Part shown: positions 15,942-24,073 of the stretch, one piece after another
Position numbering within the stretch: position 1 is the first letter of the stretch
Layout of the letters: every line of letters starts with the position of its first letter
Assembly (NCBI GenBank): GCA_017308235.1
Contig: JAFKFL010000014.1
Coordinates: forward strand, 186,001-250,000
Source of the DNA: Alphaproteobacteria bacterium
GTDB lineage: Bacteria; Pseudomonadota; Alphaproteobacteria; Reyranellales; Reyranellaceae
Length of the DNA: 64,000 nucleotides
Direction of reading: 5' to 3'
The notes under the pieces: generated by a model
The model's input: only the letters and a program-made list of their open reading frames with translations
Database searches by the model: none
What the model was told of the DNA's origin: nothing
Position numbers and translations under genes: made by a program

Positions 15942-16757
15942 ATGCTTCGCTGGCAAACGCGGGAGGGGCATTTGAGTTGGTGCGATAAGCTGGCTTCGAC
16001 TTCCGGCCTTGTACTTGAGCTTAATGTTCATCACGCATCAGGTAACTCTATACTTGATGCTATGTCTCCGATCTTTGACAGGCATCGGTCTCGCGATGGG
16101 ACTGGCTTTGAATTGCAAAAGCTGGAGGATTTTAACGTCCAGTTCGTTACTAACGAGGGATATCAGTATACTGTCACTCCTAGAACGATCAGCATTGAAT
16201 ACGTATACCGAATCCAAGTGCAATATCAGAGTGCCGGACCGCCAAAGGCATGGGTGTTGTCTGAAATTATTCCATACAGTGCTCAACTTCTCGAGATTTC
16301 AAAGAGGCTTATGGAAGTCGGATCCTTGTTCCCAGACCCAAAGACCCGCTCCATCGAACGAATTACGGTGATATCGCAAACGAATGTTGATCCCGACGAT
16401 CTTCCACCCGGCATACAACGCTTGCTGCGATATATGGGCAGACCTTGGTCGCACGAGTTGGAGTCTTATCAAACGCGCGTTGTAGCGTCATTAGGTGGAG
16501 ATAAGGTAGGTAATAGCATTCGATGCACCCACAGCATTGGCAAGCAGCAACGACCTGAGACCAAGGAACCACAGGTTAGTGACGGGTTGGTAAATGTTCG
16601 ATTCGATTGGCAGCGGAAATTCAAGACAGGCCGGCGAATTGAACCTAAGTCGATGCGGGAGATAGTTTCCGAAAGTATCAAAGACGCCAATCAATATTTC
16701 GAGGAGTTAGCTGAAGGGAATCGCTTCGATGAGAATATCCTCACCGGGACAGTATGA
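15942..16757 (+). CDS. Unknown protein, first gene of the HNH cassette
   Basis: 271 residues, not recognised with confidence. The N-terminal half looks like alternating beta strands (FELQKLEDFNVQFV, YQYTVTPRTISIEYVYRIQV) and the C-terminus is helical (KSMREIVSESIKDANQYFEE). The beta-rich body with a helical SxxDANxYFEE end faintly recalls TIGR04255-type proteins, but this is weak. Codon use is AT-richer than the neighbours. The next gene starts inside its last 29 bases, so the two are coupled. There are no membrane segments, so it is probably cytosolic. Confidence 0.6.
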   Translation: MLRWQTREGHLSWCDKLASTSGLVLELNVHHASGNSILDAMSPIFDRHRSRDGTGFELQKLEDFNVQFVTNEGYQYTVTPRTISIEYVYRIQVQYQSAGPPKAWVLSEIIPYSAQLLEISKRLMEVGSLFPDPKTRSIERITVISQTNVDPDDLPPGIQRLLRYMGRPWSHELESYQTRVVASLGGDKVGNSIRCTHSIGKQQRPETKEPQVSDGLVNVRFDWQRKFKTGRRIEPKSMREIVSESIKDANQYFEELAEGNRFDENILTGTV

Positions 16758-17220
16758 ACTGTCGTCAGATGCGGTGCCGCCACAGCAGACGAAGGTCGCT
16801 GCGGCGAGCAGCGTCGCGGAAGCGTCTGGGGTCATTGAATTCCCCGATTTTGGTCGGGCGAATTTCGCGGAGGCGGCACGACTTGCTGGGCGGATGAATG
16901 CTGCCAGTGCTTCGACGACAGAGCTAAGCTCGTTGTTAAGCGAGCGACAAACCCTCCTGGATAAAAAGTTCGATGGCAAGATTACGCCGTCGGAAGAAAA
17001 TCGTCTGGCCTTCGTGCGGTGGTCTATCGACCGAATCCAAAGTGCAAGAAGTGAATTTGCGTTGGAGGAGCTAGAGCATTTGGTCGATAGATACGAGGAA
17101 TTACTAACTGGTTTGGACAGTCTGAAAAACCAAATGGAGCAACTTACAGGAGCGACAGGTGAGCGCTGGCCGAAAGAGAGGCAAAAGCGTGGCTCGAAGG
17201 GGTGGACTAGCCAAAGCTGA
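16729..17220 (+). CDS. Unknown small helical protein, second gene of the HNH cassette
   Basis: 163 residues from ATG at 16729, overlapping the upstream gene by 29 bases and the HNH gene by 62 bases in another frame. The first 50 residues are Ala/Ser-rich and probably flexible. From about residue 65 there is a long predicted coiled coil (LLSERQTLLDKKF, SIDRIQSARSEFALEELEHL, RYEELLTGLDSLKNQMEQL). The double overlap suggests tight co-translation and perhaps a complex of the three products. No family is recognised. Confidence 0.6.
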   Translation: MRISSPGQYELSSDAVPPQQTKVAAASSVAEASGVIEFPDFGRANFAEAARLAGRMNAASASTTELSSLLSERQTLLDKKFDGKITPSEENRLAFVRWSIDRIQSARSEFALEELEHLVDRYEELLTGLDSLKNQMEQLTGATGERWPKERQKRGSKGWTSQS

Positions 17221-17977
17221 GTCTACCTTGCCAATGGCGCGGAAAACGCCGCTAGTCACGCGATCCAACCCGCCGCCTGTCAAAGACTACACTGAGTATC
17301 GTCCGGTTCTTCGACGGGACTTCGTCTGGTCATGCGCCTATTGCACCACCACCGAAGCGGAAAGTATGGCTGTCAACTTCACAATCGATCACTACGAACC
17401 TAAGGCCAGTCGTCCCGACTTAGTGAACGATTTTCGGAACCTGATGTACGCCTGCAACGCGTGCAACATCCTAAAAGCCGGAAGAGTACCTACGGCGGAG
17501 GGGCGCGCCGCTGGCTATCGGTTTTACCGGGCTGACGAAGACTACCGCGAAGATCACTTTCGGCTATCGGACTTGGAGCTAAAACCAGTTTCGAACACAG
17601 GTTCGTACACAATTGATGCTATCGATTTGAATAGACCTAGCCTTCAGCGAATAAGGTCCCTGCGTCGGCGCTTGCGCCATTGTGCACAGTTGGTGTCGGC
17701 TGGAGTGATGGCGCTGAAGAACTTCCCAATCGACCGCTTACCACAAGAACTCCGTGGAACCGCTTTGCGCCAAATCAGGAAAGCGATGGGTTCCGCCGAC
17801 AAGATGAAGTTGGATATTGATGAGTTGCTGGAGGCAGCCGCAAAATCAAATCTGATCGACCCAGATCCTGATTCGAAAAAACGTGCCAAAGAGCGAAGCG
17901 AACGGATTCGAGAATCCGAAGGTCTTTTCGCCGGCAATTGGTCTCGAGCGACAACGAAGAAACGTAGGCGCGCCTAA
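17159..17977 (+). CDS. HNH endonuclease, third gene of the cassette
   Basis: 272 residues from GTG at 17159, chosen because AGGAG lies 7 bases upstream; ATG at 17234 is the alternative. The HNH core is complete: Cys59-x-x-Cys62, Asp77-His78 (IDHYEPK), Asn94, Cys99-x-x-Cys102-Asn103 (YACNACN) and Lys106, so it should bind a structural zinc and cut DNA. A basic N-terminus (GRKRGKSVARR) and a C-terminus ending KKRRRA could contact nucleic acid. The gene overlaps the coiled-coil gene by 62 bases. Together the three form a compact, lower-GC cassette beside tRNA-Thr. An anti-phage role is inference. Confidence 0.85.
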   Translation: MSAGRKRGKSVARRGGLAKAESTLPMARKTPLVTRSNPPPVKDYTEYRPVLRRDFVWSCAYCTTTEAESMAVNFTIDHYEPKASRPDLVNDFRNLMYACNACNILKAGRVPTAEGRAAGYRFYRADEDYREDHFRLSDLELKPVSNTGSYTIDAIDLNRPSLQRIRSLRRRLRHCAQLVSAGVMALKNFPIDRLPQELRGTALRQIRKAMGSADKMKLDIDELLEAAAKSNLIDPDPDSKKRAKERSERIRESEGLFAGNWSRATTKKRRRA

Positions 17978-18123
17978 AGCTGATTAGTCGGCGTCGCGAC
18001 CTTCGAGCAACGCGCGAGTATTTCCTCACGCGTCCCCATAGTCCTCGGTCCAAATAGTGCTGTTTCTTTCCAATTCTGACCACTCCCCGCATTGCGCGTG
18101 ATTCCAATGCTTTCAAAGAAGAA

Positions 18124-18198
18124 TGGTGCTGCCGCACAGGATTGAACTGTGGACCTCCCCCTTACCAAGGGGGTGCTCTACCACTGAGCTACGGCAGC
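18124..18198 (-). tRNA. tRNA-Thr (anticodon GGU)
   Basis: On the minus strand the 5' half starts GCTGCCG and pairs with CGGCAGC before an encoded ACCA end. The D-arm GCTCAGTGGTAGAGC and T-arm ACAGTTCAATCCTGT are standard. The anticodon stem CCCCC/GGGGG encloses the loop TTGGTAA, giving anticodon GGT (threonine, ACC/ACU codons). The gene is 75 bases with CCA. Its 3' end faces the HNH cassette 147 bases away, a common side for island insertion. Confidence 0.95.
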
Positions 18199-18354
18199 GA
18201 CGGCGGCGGCCTTAAGGCCGGGCGCGGCGGGGATATGCCATAGGGGAGGGCGGGGTTCAACCGCCGCCGCCAGCCGAAACGGGCTTCCGATACGCGCTTG
18301 CCGGCCGTCTTGCCGCAGCCCTACCATTTTGCGGCAGAAGCTGGAGGAAACCGC

Positions 18355-19458
18355 ATGGACTGGCGCCCGATCTCCGCCGATTCGCACATCACGGAGCCGC
18401 CCAACTGCTACGTCGACCACATCGACCCGGCGTGGCGCGATCGCGCGCCGCACGTCATCCACAAGGAGGGCATGGGCGACACTTTCATCGTCGAGGGCAT
18501 GAAGACACCGGTGCCGCTCGGCCTGATCGCCGCGGCGGGCGTGGCGCCCAAGGACATTCGCATCGGTGGCGCGAAATTCGAGGATCTGCACCGCAGCGGC
18601 TGGGATCCCAAGGGCCGGCTGGCCGACCAGGATCGCGACGGCGTCGCGGCCGAGATCATCTATCCCACGGTCGGCATGCTGATCTGCAATCATCCCGACT
18701 TCGACTACAAGAAGGCCTGCTTCGACGCCTATAACCGCTGGCTCCAGTCCTATTGCAGCCACGCGCCCGACCGGCTGATCGGCTGCGGCCAGACCGCGCT
18801 GCGTTCGATCAAGGAAGGCATCGAGGATCTCGAGCGCATCAAGGCGATGGGCTTCAAGGGCGTGATGATGCCGGGCAATCCCGGCGAGAAGGACTACGAC
18901 GATCCCGCCTACGATCCGTTCTGGGAAGCCGCTGTCGCGCTCGACCTGCCGCTTTCCTGGCACATCCTGACCTCGAGCGGCGACAACACGCTCGCCAAGC
19001 CGCGCGGTCCCAAGATCAACGGCTTCCTGTCGATCATCCGCGGCTGCCAGGATATCATGGGCATGCTGGTCTTTTCCGGCGTGTTCGAGCGGCATCCGAA
19101 GCTGCGCGTCGTGTGCGTGGAGGCCGATGCCGGCTGGGCGCCGCATTTCATGTATCGCATGGACCATGCCTACAAGCGCCACCGCTACTGGATGAAGGGC
19201 CAGGAGCTCGCCCGCCTGCCGTCGGAATATTTCCGCGACCATATCTCGCTCACCTTCCAGGACGACTGGACGGCGTTCCAGTTCGCCGACCAGCTCGGCG
19301 AGAAGCAGCTCATGTGGGCCAACGATTTCCCGCACAGCGATTCGACCTGGCCGTGGAGCCAGGACGTGATCGCCGAGCAGACCGCGCATCTCAAGCCCGA
19401 GCTGAAGAAGCGCATCCTGCGCGACAATGTGGCCGAGCTCTACAAGCTCGCGGCGTAG
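18355..19458 (+). CDS. Amidohydrolase family protein (ACMSD/2-pyrone dicarboxylate type)
   Basis: 367 residues from ATG at 18355 with GGAGG upstream. It begins ISADSHITEPP, the His-containing first strand of metal amidohydrolases. The barrel continues with RLIGCGQTAL, MGFKGVMMPG, LSWHILTSSG (metal or catalytic His), VCVEADAGWAPH, and near the end WANDFPHSDSTWP with the conserved Asp. This is the amidohydrolase_2 arrangement, whose members decarboxylate or hydrolyse aromatic or cyclic acids. The substrate is unknown. It is monocistronic, followed by a family A palindrome. Confidence 0.85.
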   Translation: MDWRPISADSHITEPPNCYVDHIDPAWRDRAPHVIHKEGMGDTFIVEGMKTPVPLGLIAAAGVAPKDIRIGGAKFEDLHRSGWDPKGRLADQDRDGVAAEIIYPTVGMLICNHPDFDYKKACFDAYNRWLQSYCSHAPDRLIGCGQTALRSIKEGIEDLERIKAMGFKGVMMPGNPGEKDYDDPAYDPFWEAAVALDLPLSWHILTSSGDNTLAKPRGPKINGFLSIIRGCQDIMGMLVFSGVFERHPKLRVVCVEADAGWAPHFMYRMDHAYKRHRYWMKGQELARLPSEYFRDHISLTFQDDWTAFQFADQLGEKQLMWANDFPHSDSTWPWSQDVIAEQTAHLKPELKKRILRDNVAELYKLAA

Positions 19459-19471
19459 CGCGGCGTAAGAC

Positions 19472-19574
19472 AAAGGTCCCTCGGCTTCGCCTCGGGATGA
19501 CAACTTTTGTTGGGTTGGCGCAGTGCGCCAGATCCGACAATGGTGTCATCCCGAAGCGAAGCTGAGGGACCTTT
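19472..19574. repeat. Dispersed palindromic repeat, family A copy 2
   Basis: Arms AAAGGTCCCTCGG...GGGATGAC and GTGTCATCCC...GAGGGACCTTT in inverted orientation, about 40 bases apart. A small inner hairpin TGGCGCA/TGCGCCA lies in the spacer. Compared with copy 1 the arms have GGTCC instead of GATCC, changed on both sides, so pairing has been maintained. Confidence 0.85.
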
Positions 19575-19633
19575 CGTTTTCACGACACCTGTGTGAATGC
19601 AACCGAATCCTGCAGCAGGCGTAGCTATGGGCG

Positions 19634-20755
19634 ATGTCTCTGCAGGACCTCATGGCCGAGATCGGCCTTCTGATCGATTGGGTGCCGAACTGGCTGATCG
19701 CGGTGCTCGCCTTCGCGGCGGCAGCCGCGCTCGCGCTGCTGCTGCATGGCGCCACAGTGCGTCTGGCCCGGCGGCTGATTTCGGCCCGCAACGCCTTCGT
19801 GCAGTCGCTCCTGTCGGCGACCCGTGCGCTGTCGCGTGTGACGCTGGTGCTGATCGCCATGGCGATCGTGCTGCCGATGGTGCCGCTCGACCGGCAGACG
19901 ACCGGCATCGTGGCGCGGTGGCTGTTCGTGGTGTTCGTCGTGCTGCTGGGCTGGGCCAGCATCACGGCACTCAGGCTCGCGACCGACTTCTATCTGACGC
20001 GCACCCGGATCGACGCGCAATCCGATCTGGTGGCGCGCAAGCACGCGACCCAGATCCAGGTGCTGCGCCGCGCCACCACGACGGTCGTGATCATCATCAC
20101 CATCGCCGCGGCGCTCATGACCTTCAACTCGGTGCGCCAGTATGGCGTCAGCCTGATCGCCTCAGCCGGCGCGGCCGGCATCGTGGTCGGTCTCGCGATC
20201 CGGCCGTTGCTCACCAACCTGTTCGCCGGCATCCAGCTCGCCATCACCCAGCCGATCCGCATCGGCGATGCGGTGATCGTCGAGAACGAATGGGGCTGGA
20301 TCGAGGAGATCACCAGCACCTATGTCGTGATCAAGGTCTGGGACTGGCGCCGGCTCGTCGTGCCGCTCTCCTATTTCCTCGAGCGGCCGTTCCAGAACTG
20401 GACGCGCCAGAGCACCGACCTGATCGGCACGGTGCTGCTGTGGGTCGACTACACCGTGCCCGTGGCGCCGGTCCGCCGGAAGCTGGAGGAGATCGCCAAC
20501 GGCAGCCGGCTGTGGGACGGGCAGGTCGTGAACCTGCAGGTGGTCGACAGCAATGAGCGCGCCGTGCAGCTTCGCGCGCTGGTGAGCGCCCGCAGTTCGC
20601 CCGAAGCGTGGGACTTGCGCTGCGAGGTGCGTGAGAAACTGATCCTGTTCCTGCTGCAGGAATATCCGAGTGCGCTGCCCAAACAGCGCGCCGAGTTCGT
20701 CGATCTCGGCAGTCGGCATCCTGCAGCGCCGCGCGTTCCGCCGCTGGCCCATTAG
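19634..20755 (+). CDS. Small-conductance mechanosensitive channel, MscS family
   Basis: 373 residues. Three to four N-terminal membrane segments are followed by the MscS pore region: SLIASAGAAGIVVGLAIRPL (Gly/Ala-packed TM3) leading into LLTNLFAGIQLAITQPIRIGD and then the beta domain GDAVIVENEWGWIEEITSTYVVIKVWD with RRLVVPLSYFL, which matches the family RxxxIPNS-type segment. It would open under membrane tension to release solutes on osmotic downshock. The ATG at 19634 is the first start after the family A repeat. It stands alone. Confidence 0.9.
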   Translation: MSLQDLMAEIGLLIDWVPNWLIAVLAFAAAAALALLLHGATVRLARRLISARNAFVQSLLSATRALSRVTLVLIAMAIVLPMVPLDRQTTGIVARWLFVVFVVLLGWASITALRLATDFYLTRTRIDAQSDLVARKHATQIQVLRRATTTVVIIITIAAALMTFNSVRQYGVSLIASAGAAGIVVGLAIRPLLTNLFAGIQLAITQPIRIGDAVIVENEWGWIEEITSTYVVIKVWDWRRLVVPLSYFLERPFQNWTRQSTDLIGTVLLWVDYTVPVAPVRRKLEEIANGSRLWDGQVVNLQVVDSNERAVQLRALVSARSSPEAWDLRCEVREKLILFLLQEYPSALPKQRAEFVDLGSRHPAAPRVPPLAH

Positions 20756-20898
20756 GGCCTTCCACGCCCATTTGGTTGGCGACGCTCAAAAGCCGGCACT
20801 TGCCCCAAGAAAATTTGCGCAACGGCACCGAGCTACTAATTTGGCTTGCTGCGCGGGAGTCGGTACTTGTTCGCTCACTCCAGCAGTAGGACACCACC

Positions 20899-21888
20899 AT
20901 GAGCATTCGCGTCGGCATTGTCGGGATCAGCGGTTTTGGCGGCGGCGAGGCGATGCGCTTGGTCGCGAGCCACCCGTCTTTCGAGCTCATCTACGCCGCG
21001 GGCGAGGGCAGCGCCGGCAGCCGATTGGTCGACCGCTTCCCCGGCGTGCCGGCCAAGCTGGCCGAGCTGGTGATCGAGAAGTGGGACCCTGCGACCCTGC
21101 CGAAGCTCGACGTGCTGTTCGCGTCGCTGCCCACGGGCGCCTCGGCCGAGGCGCTGGCGCGCGTGCCTGAGGATGTGAAGATCGTCGACATCGGCGGCGA
21201 CCACCGCTACGTCGAGGGTTGGACGTACGGCCTGGCCGACGTCTGGCCGGCCGAGATCAAGGGTCAGATCCGAGTTGCCAACCCCGGCTGCTACCCCGCG
21301 GCGGCATTGAACGCGCTGGCGCCGCTGCTGGTCGACAAGCTGATCGAGCCTGGCAACATCGTGATCGACCTCAAGACCGGCATCTCCGGTGCCGGCCGGG
21401 GCAGCGCCGACAGCAAGTTCGGCTACGCCGAGAGCAACGAGAACCTGGTGCCCTACGGTCTGCTCAAGCACGTCCACATGCCCGAGATTGCCAAGACGAT
21501 TGAGCGGCTGAGTGGCGGCAGCGCGGCCGGGCTGGTGTTCACGCCACACTTGGTGCCGATGACCCGCGGCGTACTCGCCACCATTTACTGCCGCGGCCGC
21601 GCCACCACGGGCCCCTCCACGGGCCAGTGCCTGGACGCGGCCCGGCGCTTCTACGCCGGGCGGGCGTTCGTCCGCGTGACCGACAAGCCGCCGCAGACCA
21701 AATGGGCCACCGGCTCGAACCTCGCGTTCGTAAGCTATGCTGCCGATCCAGAGCGCAACTTGGTGATCGCGATGGGCGTGGTCGACAATCTCGGCAAGGG
21801 AGCGGCCGGCCAGGCGGTGCAGAATGCGAACCTGATCTGCGGCCTGCCAGAAACCGCGGGGCTGGACGGTGTACCTGTTTGGCCATGA
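20899..21888 (+). CDS. argC: N-acetyl-gamma-glutamyl-phosphate reductase
   Basis: 329 residues. The NADP-binding start VGIVGISGFGGGEAMRL has the GxSGxxG form; the catalytic cysteine is Cys131 in VANPGCYPAA. ISGAGRG and the later HLVPMTRG are further ArgC signatures. It reduces N-acetylglutamyl-5-phosphate to the semialdehyde, the third step of arginine synthesis, in the cytosol. Length fits the type 1 enzymes. Other arg genes are not adjacent, so this is an isolated locus, as in many alphaproteobacteria. Confidence 0.93.
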   Translation: MSIRVGIVGISGFGGGEAMRLVASHPSFELIYAAGEGSAGSRLVDRFPGVPAKLAELVIEKWDPATLPKLDVLFASLPTGASAEALARVPEDVKIVDIGGDHRYVEGWTYGLADVWPAEIKGQIRVANPGCYPAAALNALAPLLVDKLIEPGNIVIDLKTGISGAGRGSADSKFGYAESNENLVPYGLLKHVHMPEIAKTIERLSGGSAAGLVFTPHLVPMTRGVLATIYCRGRATTGPSTGQCLDAARRFYAGRAFVRVTDKPPQTKWATGSNLAFVSYAADPERNLVIAMGVVDNLGKGAAGQAVQNANLICGLPETAGLDGVPVWP

Positions 21889-21920
21889 GATCTTTTGCGA
21901 AGCGCGCGGGCGACCGCGCG

Positions 21921-21962
21921 CGACTCGGCTCAAGCGCGGGTATTACCCCGCGCGAGTCGAGA
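21921..21962. repeat. Palindromic repeat, family C copy 1
   Basis: Nested inverted repeats: CGACTCG ... CGAGTCG outside and GCGCGGG ... CCCGCGC inside. The core GCGCGGGTATTACCCCGCGC followed by CGAGTCGAGAC closely matches 52051-52080. It lies just after the argC stop and before the convergent SRPBCC gene, so it may serve as a transcription end hairpin for both. Confidence 0.65.
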
Positions 21963-21990
21963 CGACGGAGGGACCTGAAGCCATCCCGCT

Positions 21991-22506
21991 TTAGCGGACT
22001 GGATTGGCGAGATCGACGCCGTAGAGTTCGGCGTTCTTCTTCATGTAGACCGTACGTTCCTCGACAAGCCGGCCCGCCAGGGCCGTCTCCAGGATGTCGA
22101 GCATGGTGTGCCAGCCCATGGCGTTCTGGGGAATGAAGCGGTCGAGAATAGGGAAGTGCCTGAAGGTCAGCAGCACCTTGCTGCCTTCGGCCTGCAGCTC
22201 GAACGTCGGGTAGGACTCCGGGTAGGTCGAAACCGCGTCGGGTCCGTCGCCCGGAGAGAACACGTTCCAGGTGTAGATGAGCTTGTGCGGCGGCTGCCAT
22301 TGCGTGACGACGCCACGAACGTGTCCGCCCATCAGATGCACGGCGCCGCCCTGGCGCGGCTCGATGCGGCTGTTGCCGCCGAACCACGCGGGCAGGAGAT
22401 GCGGCTCGGTGAGATGGGCCCAGACCTTCTCGATCGGTCCGGACAGGCGCCGCGTGAAGGTCACGCAGGCGAGCTTGGACATCTCTCCTTTGTCTTTGTC
22501 GCTCAT
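21991..22506 (-). CDS. SRPBCC/AHSA1-type START-domain protein
   Basis: 171 residues with the AHSA1 pattern: FTRRLSGPIEKVWAHLTEPHLLPAWFGG at the start, VHLMGGHVRGVVTQWQPPHKLIYTW in the middle and a helical end GWHTMLDILETALAGR. Such proteins have a hydrophobic cavity for small ligands. The gene overlaps the upstream ArsR regulator by 4 bases (ATGA), a very common pairing in which the regulator controls the START-domain partner. The ligand is unknown. Confidence 0.8.
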   Translation of the reverse strand: MSDKDKGEMSKLACVTFTRRLSGPIEKVWAHLTEPHLLPAWFGGNSRIEPRQGGAVHLMGGHVRGVVTQWQPPHKLIYTWNVFSPGDGPDAVSTYPESYPTFELQAEGSKVLLTFRHFPILDRFIPQNAMGWHTMLDILETALAGRLVEERTVYMKKNAELYGVDLANPVR

Positions 22507-22799
22507 GTGCGCAGCTCCCGTTCCAATGTGTCGAACCGGCCGGCCCAGAAGCGCCGTACCTCGTTCACCCAGCGCGCGACCGCGTCCACGCCCTCGGCAT
22601 CGAGCTCGTAGATCCGCCGCTGCGCCTTGGCCTGCACCCGCACCAGGCGAGCGTCGCGCAGTGCTTTCAGGTGCTGGGAGATCGCGGGTGCGCTGATCGT
22701 GAAATGGCTCGCGATCTCGCCAGAGGAAAGAGGCCCATCGGCCAGGGTCTCGACGATGCGCCGCCGGGTGGGATCGGCCAAGGCCACGAAGCTATCCAT
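22503..22799 (-). CDS. ArsR-family winged-helix repressor
   Basis: 98 residues from ATG at 22799. MDSFVALADPTRRRIVETLADGPLSSGEIASHF is the standard ArsR N-terminal helix and first HTH helix; ISAPAISQHLKALRDARLVRV is the recognition helix. There are no metal-site cysteines, so it is probably not a metal sensor. The 3' end overlaps the SRPBCC gene. Upstream lies only a 44-base AT-rich spacer to the MarR gene, enough for a small promoter. Confidence 0.88.
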   Translation of the reverse strand: MDSFVALADPTRRRIVETLADGPLSSGEIASHFTISAPAISQHLKALRDARLVRVQAKAQRRIYELDAEGVDAVARWVNEVRRFWAGRFDTLERELRT

Positions 22800-22843
22800 A
22801 TCAAATATATGAAGTTTGTACTTAATTAAGTAAAGGCTTATTT

Positions 22844-23299
22844 TCATTCCTCGCCGTACAGCCGCCCGAGGAGGCCGGCGAGCTGCCGTGCCTCCGCGTC
22901 GGAGAAATGCTGGCCGACCGCGTCCTCGATCGCGTTGGCATAGACGGGCCACATGCGCCGGCGCAGCGCCCGGCCGGAGGCGGTGATGGTGAGCACAAGG
23001 CCGCGCCCGTCCTCCGGGCTCGGCGCCTTGGCAACATGGCCTGCCGCTGCCATGCGGTCGACCAGCCGCGAGAGGTTGTACTGCTGGAACAGCATGGCGG
23101 CCTGAAGCTGGAAGGAGCGCAGCCCCGCCTTGCCGGCCCGTTCCAGTTCGAGCAGCACGTCGTACCAGGCAAGCGGCGGCAGGCCGGCCTTGGAGAGCCG
23201 GGCCTCGACGGCATCGAGCGCCGCGCGATGGGCACGCTCCAGGCGCACCCAGGCGCGAACGGCTGATTCGGAAGGCCGCCCAGGGGATTTGTCGGGCAT
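22844..23299 (-). CDS. MarR-family transcriptional regulator
   Basis: 151 residues with the MarR winged-helix: WYDVLLELERAGKAGLRSFQL, then the recognition helix FQQYNLSRLVDRMAAAGHVAK and the wing APSPEDGRGLVLTITASGR (the DxRG/xxLTxxG signature). It is divergent from a glutathione S-transferase gene. The shared promoter carries two copies of GATG-N6-CATC, so it probably represses itself and the GST until a toxic aromatic or thiol-reactive ligand binds. Confidence 0.88.
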   Translation of the reverse strand: MPDKSPGRPSESAVRAWVRLERAHRAALDAVEARLSKAGLPPLAWYDVLLELERAGKAGLRSFQLQAAMLFQQYNLSRLVDRMAAAGHVAKAPSPEDGRGLVLTITASGRALRRRMWPVYANAIEDAVGQHFSDAEARQLAGLLGRLYGEE

Positions 23300-23317
23300 G
23301 CCGGCATCATATCGATC

Positions 23318-23331
23318 GATGCAGTTACATC
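23318..23331. promoter_or_regulatory. Operator-like palindrome, site 1 (MarR candidate)
   Basis: GATGCAGTTACATC, i.e. GATG-N6-CATC, 18 bases upstream of the MarR start. The same spaced pattern recurs 47 bases away in the same divergent promoter. Confidence 0.45.
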
Positions 23332-23359
23332 AATATGGACGCCGGCCACAGCGCAACCT

Positions 23360-23383
23360 ATATGGATGTAAATGCATCTATAT
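23360..23383. promoter_or_regulatory. Operator-like palindrome, site 2 (MarR candidate)
   Basis: ATATGGATG - 6 bases - CATCTATAT, a 24-base inverted repeat with one mismatch per arm and the same GATG-N6-CATC core as site 1. It ends just before the GGAG ribosome site of the GST gene. Because an ATG at 23372 would lie inside this site, the GST is better started at 23393. Confidence 0.5.
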
Positions 23384-23392
23384 GGAGCCCTT

Positions 23393-24073
23393 ATGCCCGA
23401 CGCCAATATTCAAGACCTGAAGCCGATCCTCGTTTCGTTCGACCTCTGCCCCTACGTTCAGCGTGCGGCGATCACGCTCGCCGAGAAGGGCGTGGCCTTC
23501 GACCGCCGCACCGTCGACCTCGCCAACCGGCCCGACTGGTTCAAGGCATTGTCGCCGCTCGGCAAGGTGCCGCTCCTGCAGGTGGGCGATGCCGTGCTGT
23601 TCGAGAGCGCGCCGATCGTCGAATACCTCGATGAGACACACAGCCCGGCGCTGCATCCGGCCGATCCGCTCACCCGCGCGCAGCACCGTGCGTGGATGGA
23701 AGTGGGCTCGTCGATCCTGGCCGACATCTGGGGCATCGAGACGACGCCCGACAAGGCGGCGTTTGACGGCCACAAGCAGAAGCTGCGCGAGAAGTTCACG
23801 CGGCTGGAAGCAGAACTAGGGCAGGGGCCTTACTTTGCCGGCAGCGCCTTCTCGCTGGTCGACGCGGTGTTCGCACCCGCCTTCCGCTATTTCGACGTCT
23901 TCGATCGCTTGGTCGATCTCGGCACGTTCGTGGGTCTCCCCAAGGTGCAAGCGTGGCGGCGGGTACTGGCTGCGCGGCCCTCGGTACGCGGCGCCGTCAT
24001 TCCCGACTACGAGGTGCGGCTCGAAGCCTTCCTGCGCCGCCAGAAGTCGCACCTCGTGACGCTGCTGCCCTAG
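23393..24073 (+). CDS. Glutathione S-transferase family protein
   Basis: 226 residues from ATG at 23393, with GGAG five bases upstream. The N-terminal thioredoxin-like domain shows LVSFDLCPYVQRAAITLAEKG (catalytic-position Cys-Pro), the cis-Pro loop SPLGKVPLLQVG and the glutathione-binding FESAPIVEYLDE. The C-terminal helical domain follows (about residues 85-215), with DAVFAPAFRYFDVF. It would conjugate or reduce electrophiles with glutathione. The divergent MarR regulator suggests induction by such compounds. The stop overlaps the convergent cyclase gene by 4 bases. Confidence 0.88.
   Translation: MPDANIQDLKPILVSFDLCPYVQRAAITLAEKGVAFDRRTVDLANRPDWFKALSPLGKVPLLQVGDAVLFESAPIVEYLDETHSPALHPADPLTRAQHRAWMEVGSSILADIWGIETTPDKAAFDGHKQKLREKFTRLEAELGQGPYFAGSAFSLVDAVFAPAFRYFDVFDRLVDLGTFVGLPKVQAWRRVLAARPSVRGAVIPDYEVRLEAFLRRQKSHLVTLLP

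Noticed and set aside
17974..18060. Short minus-strand ORF (starts MGTREEILARCSKV) between the HNH gene and tRNA-Thr
   Set aside because: It stops after 21 residues inside the HNH gene end. It might be a gene truncated by island insertion, but nothing supports a product.
23372..23392. Upstream ATG for the GST gene
   Set aside because: It lies inside the operator-like palindrome and lacks a ribosome site, whereas ATG at 23393 has GGAG five bases before it.
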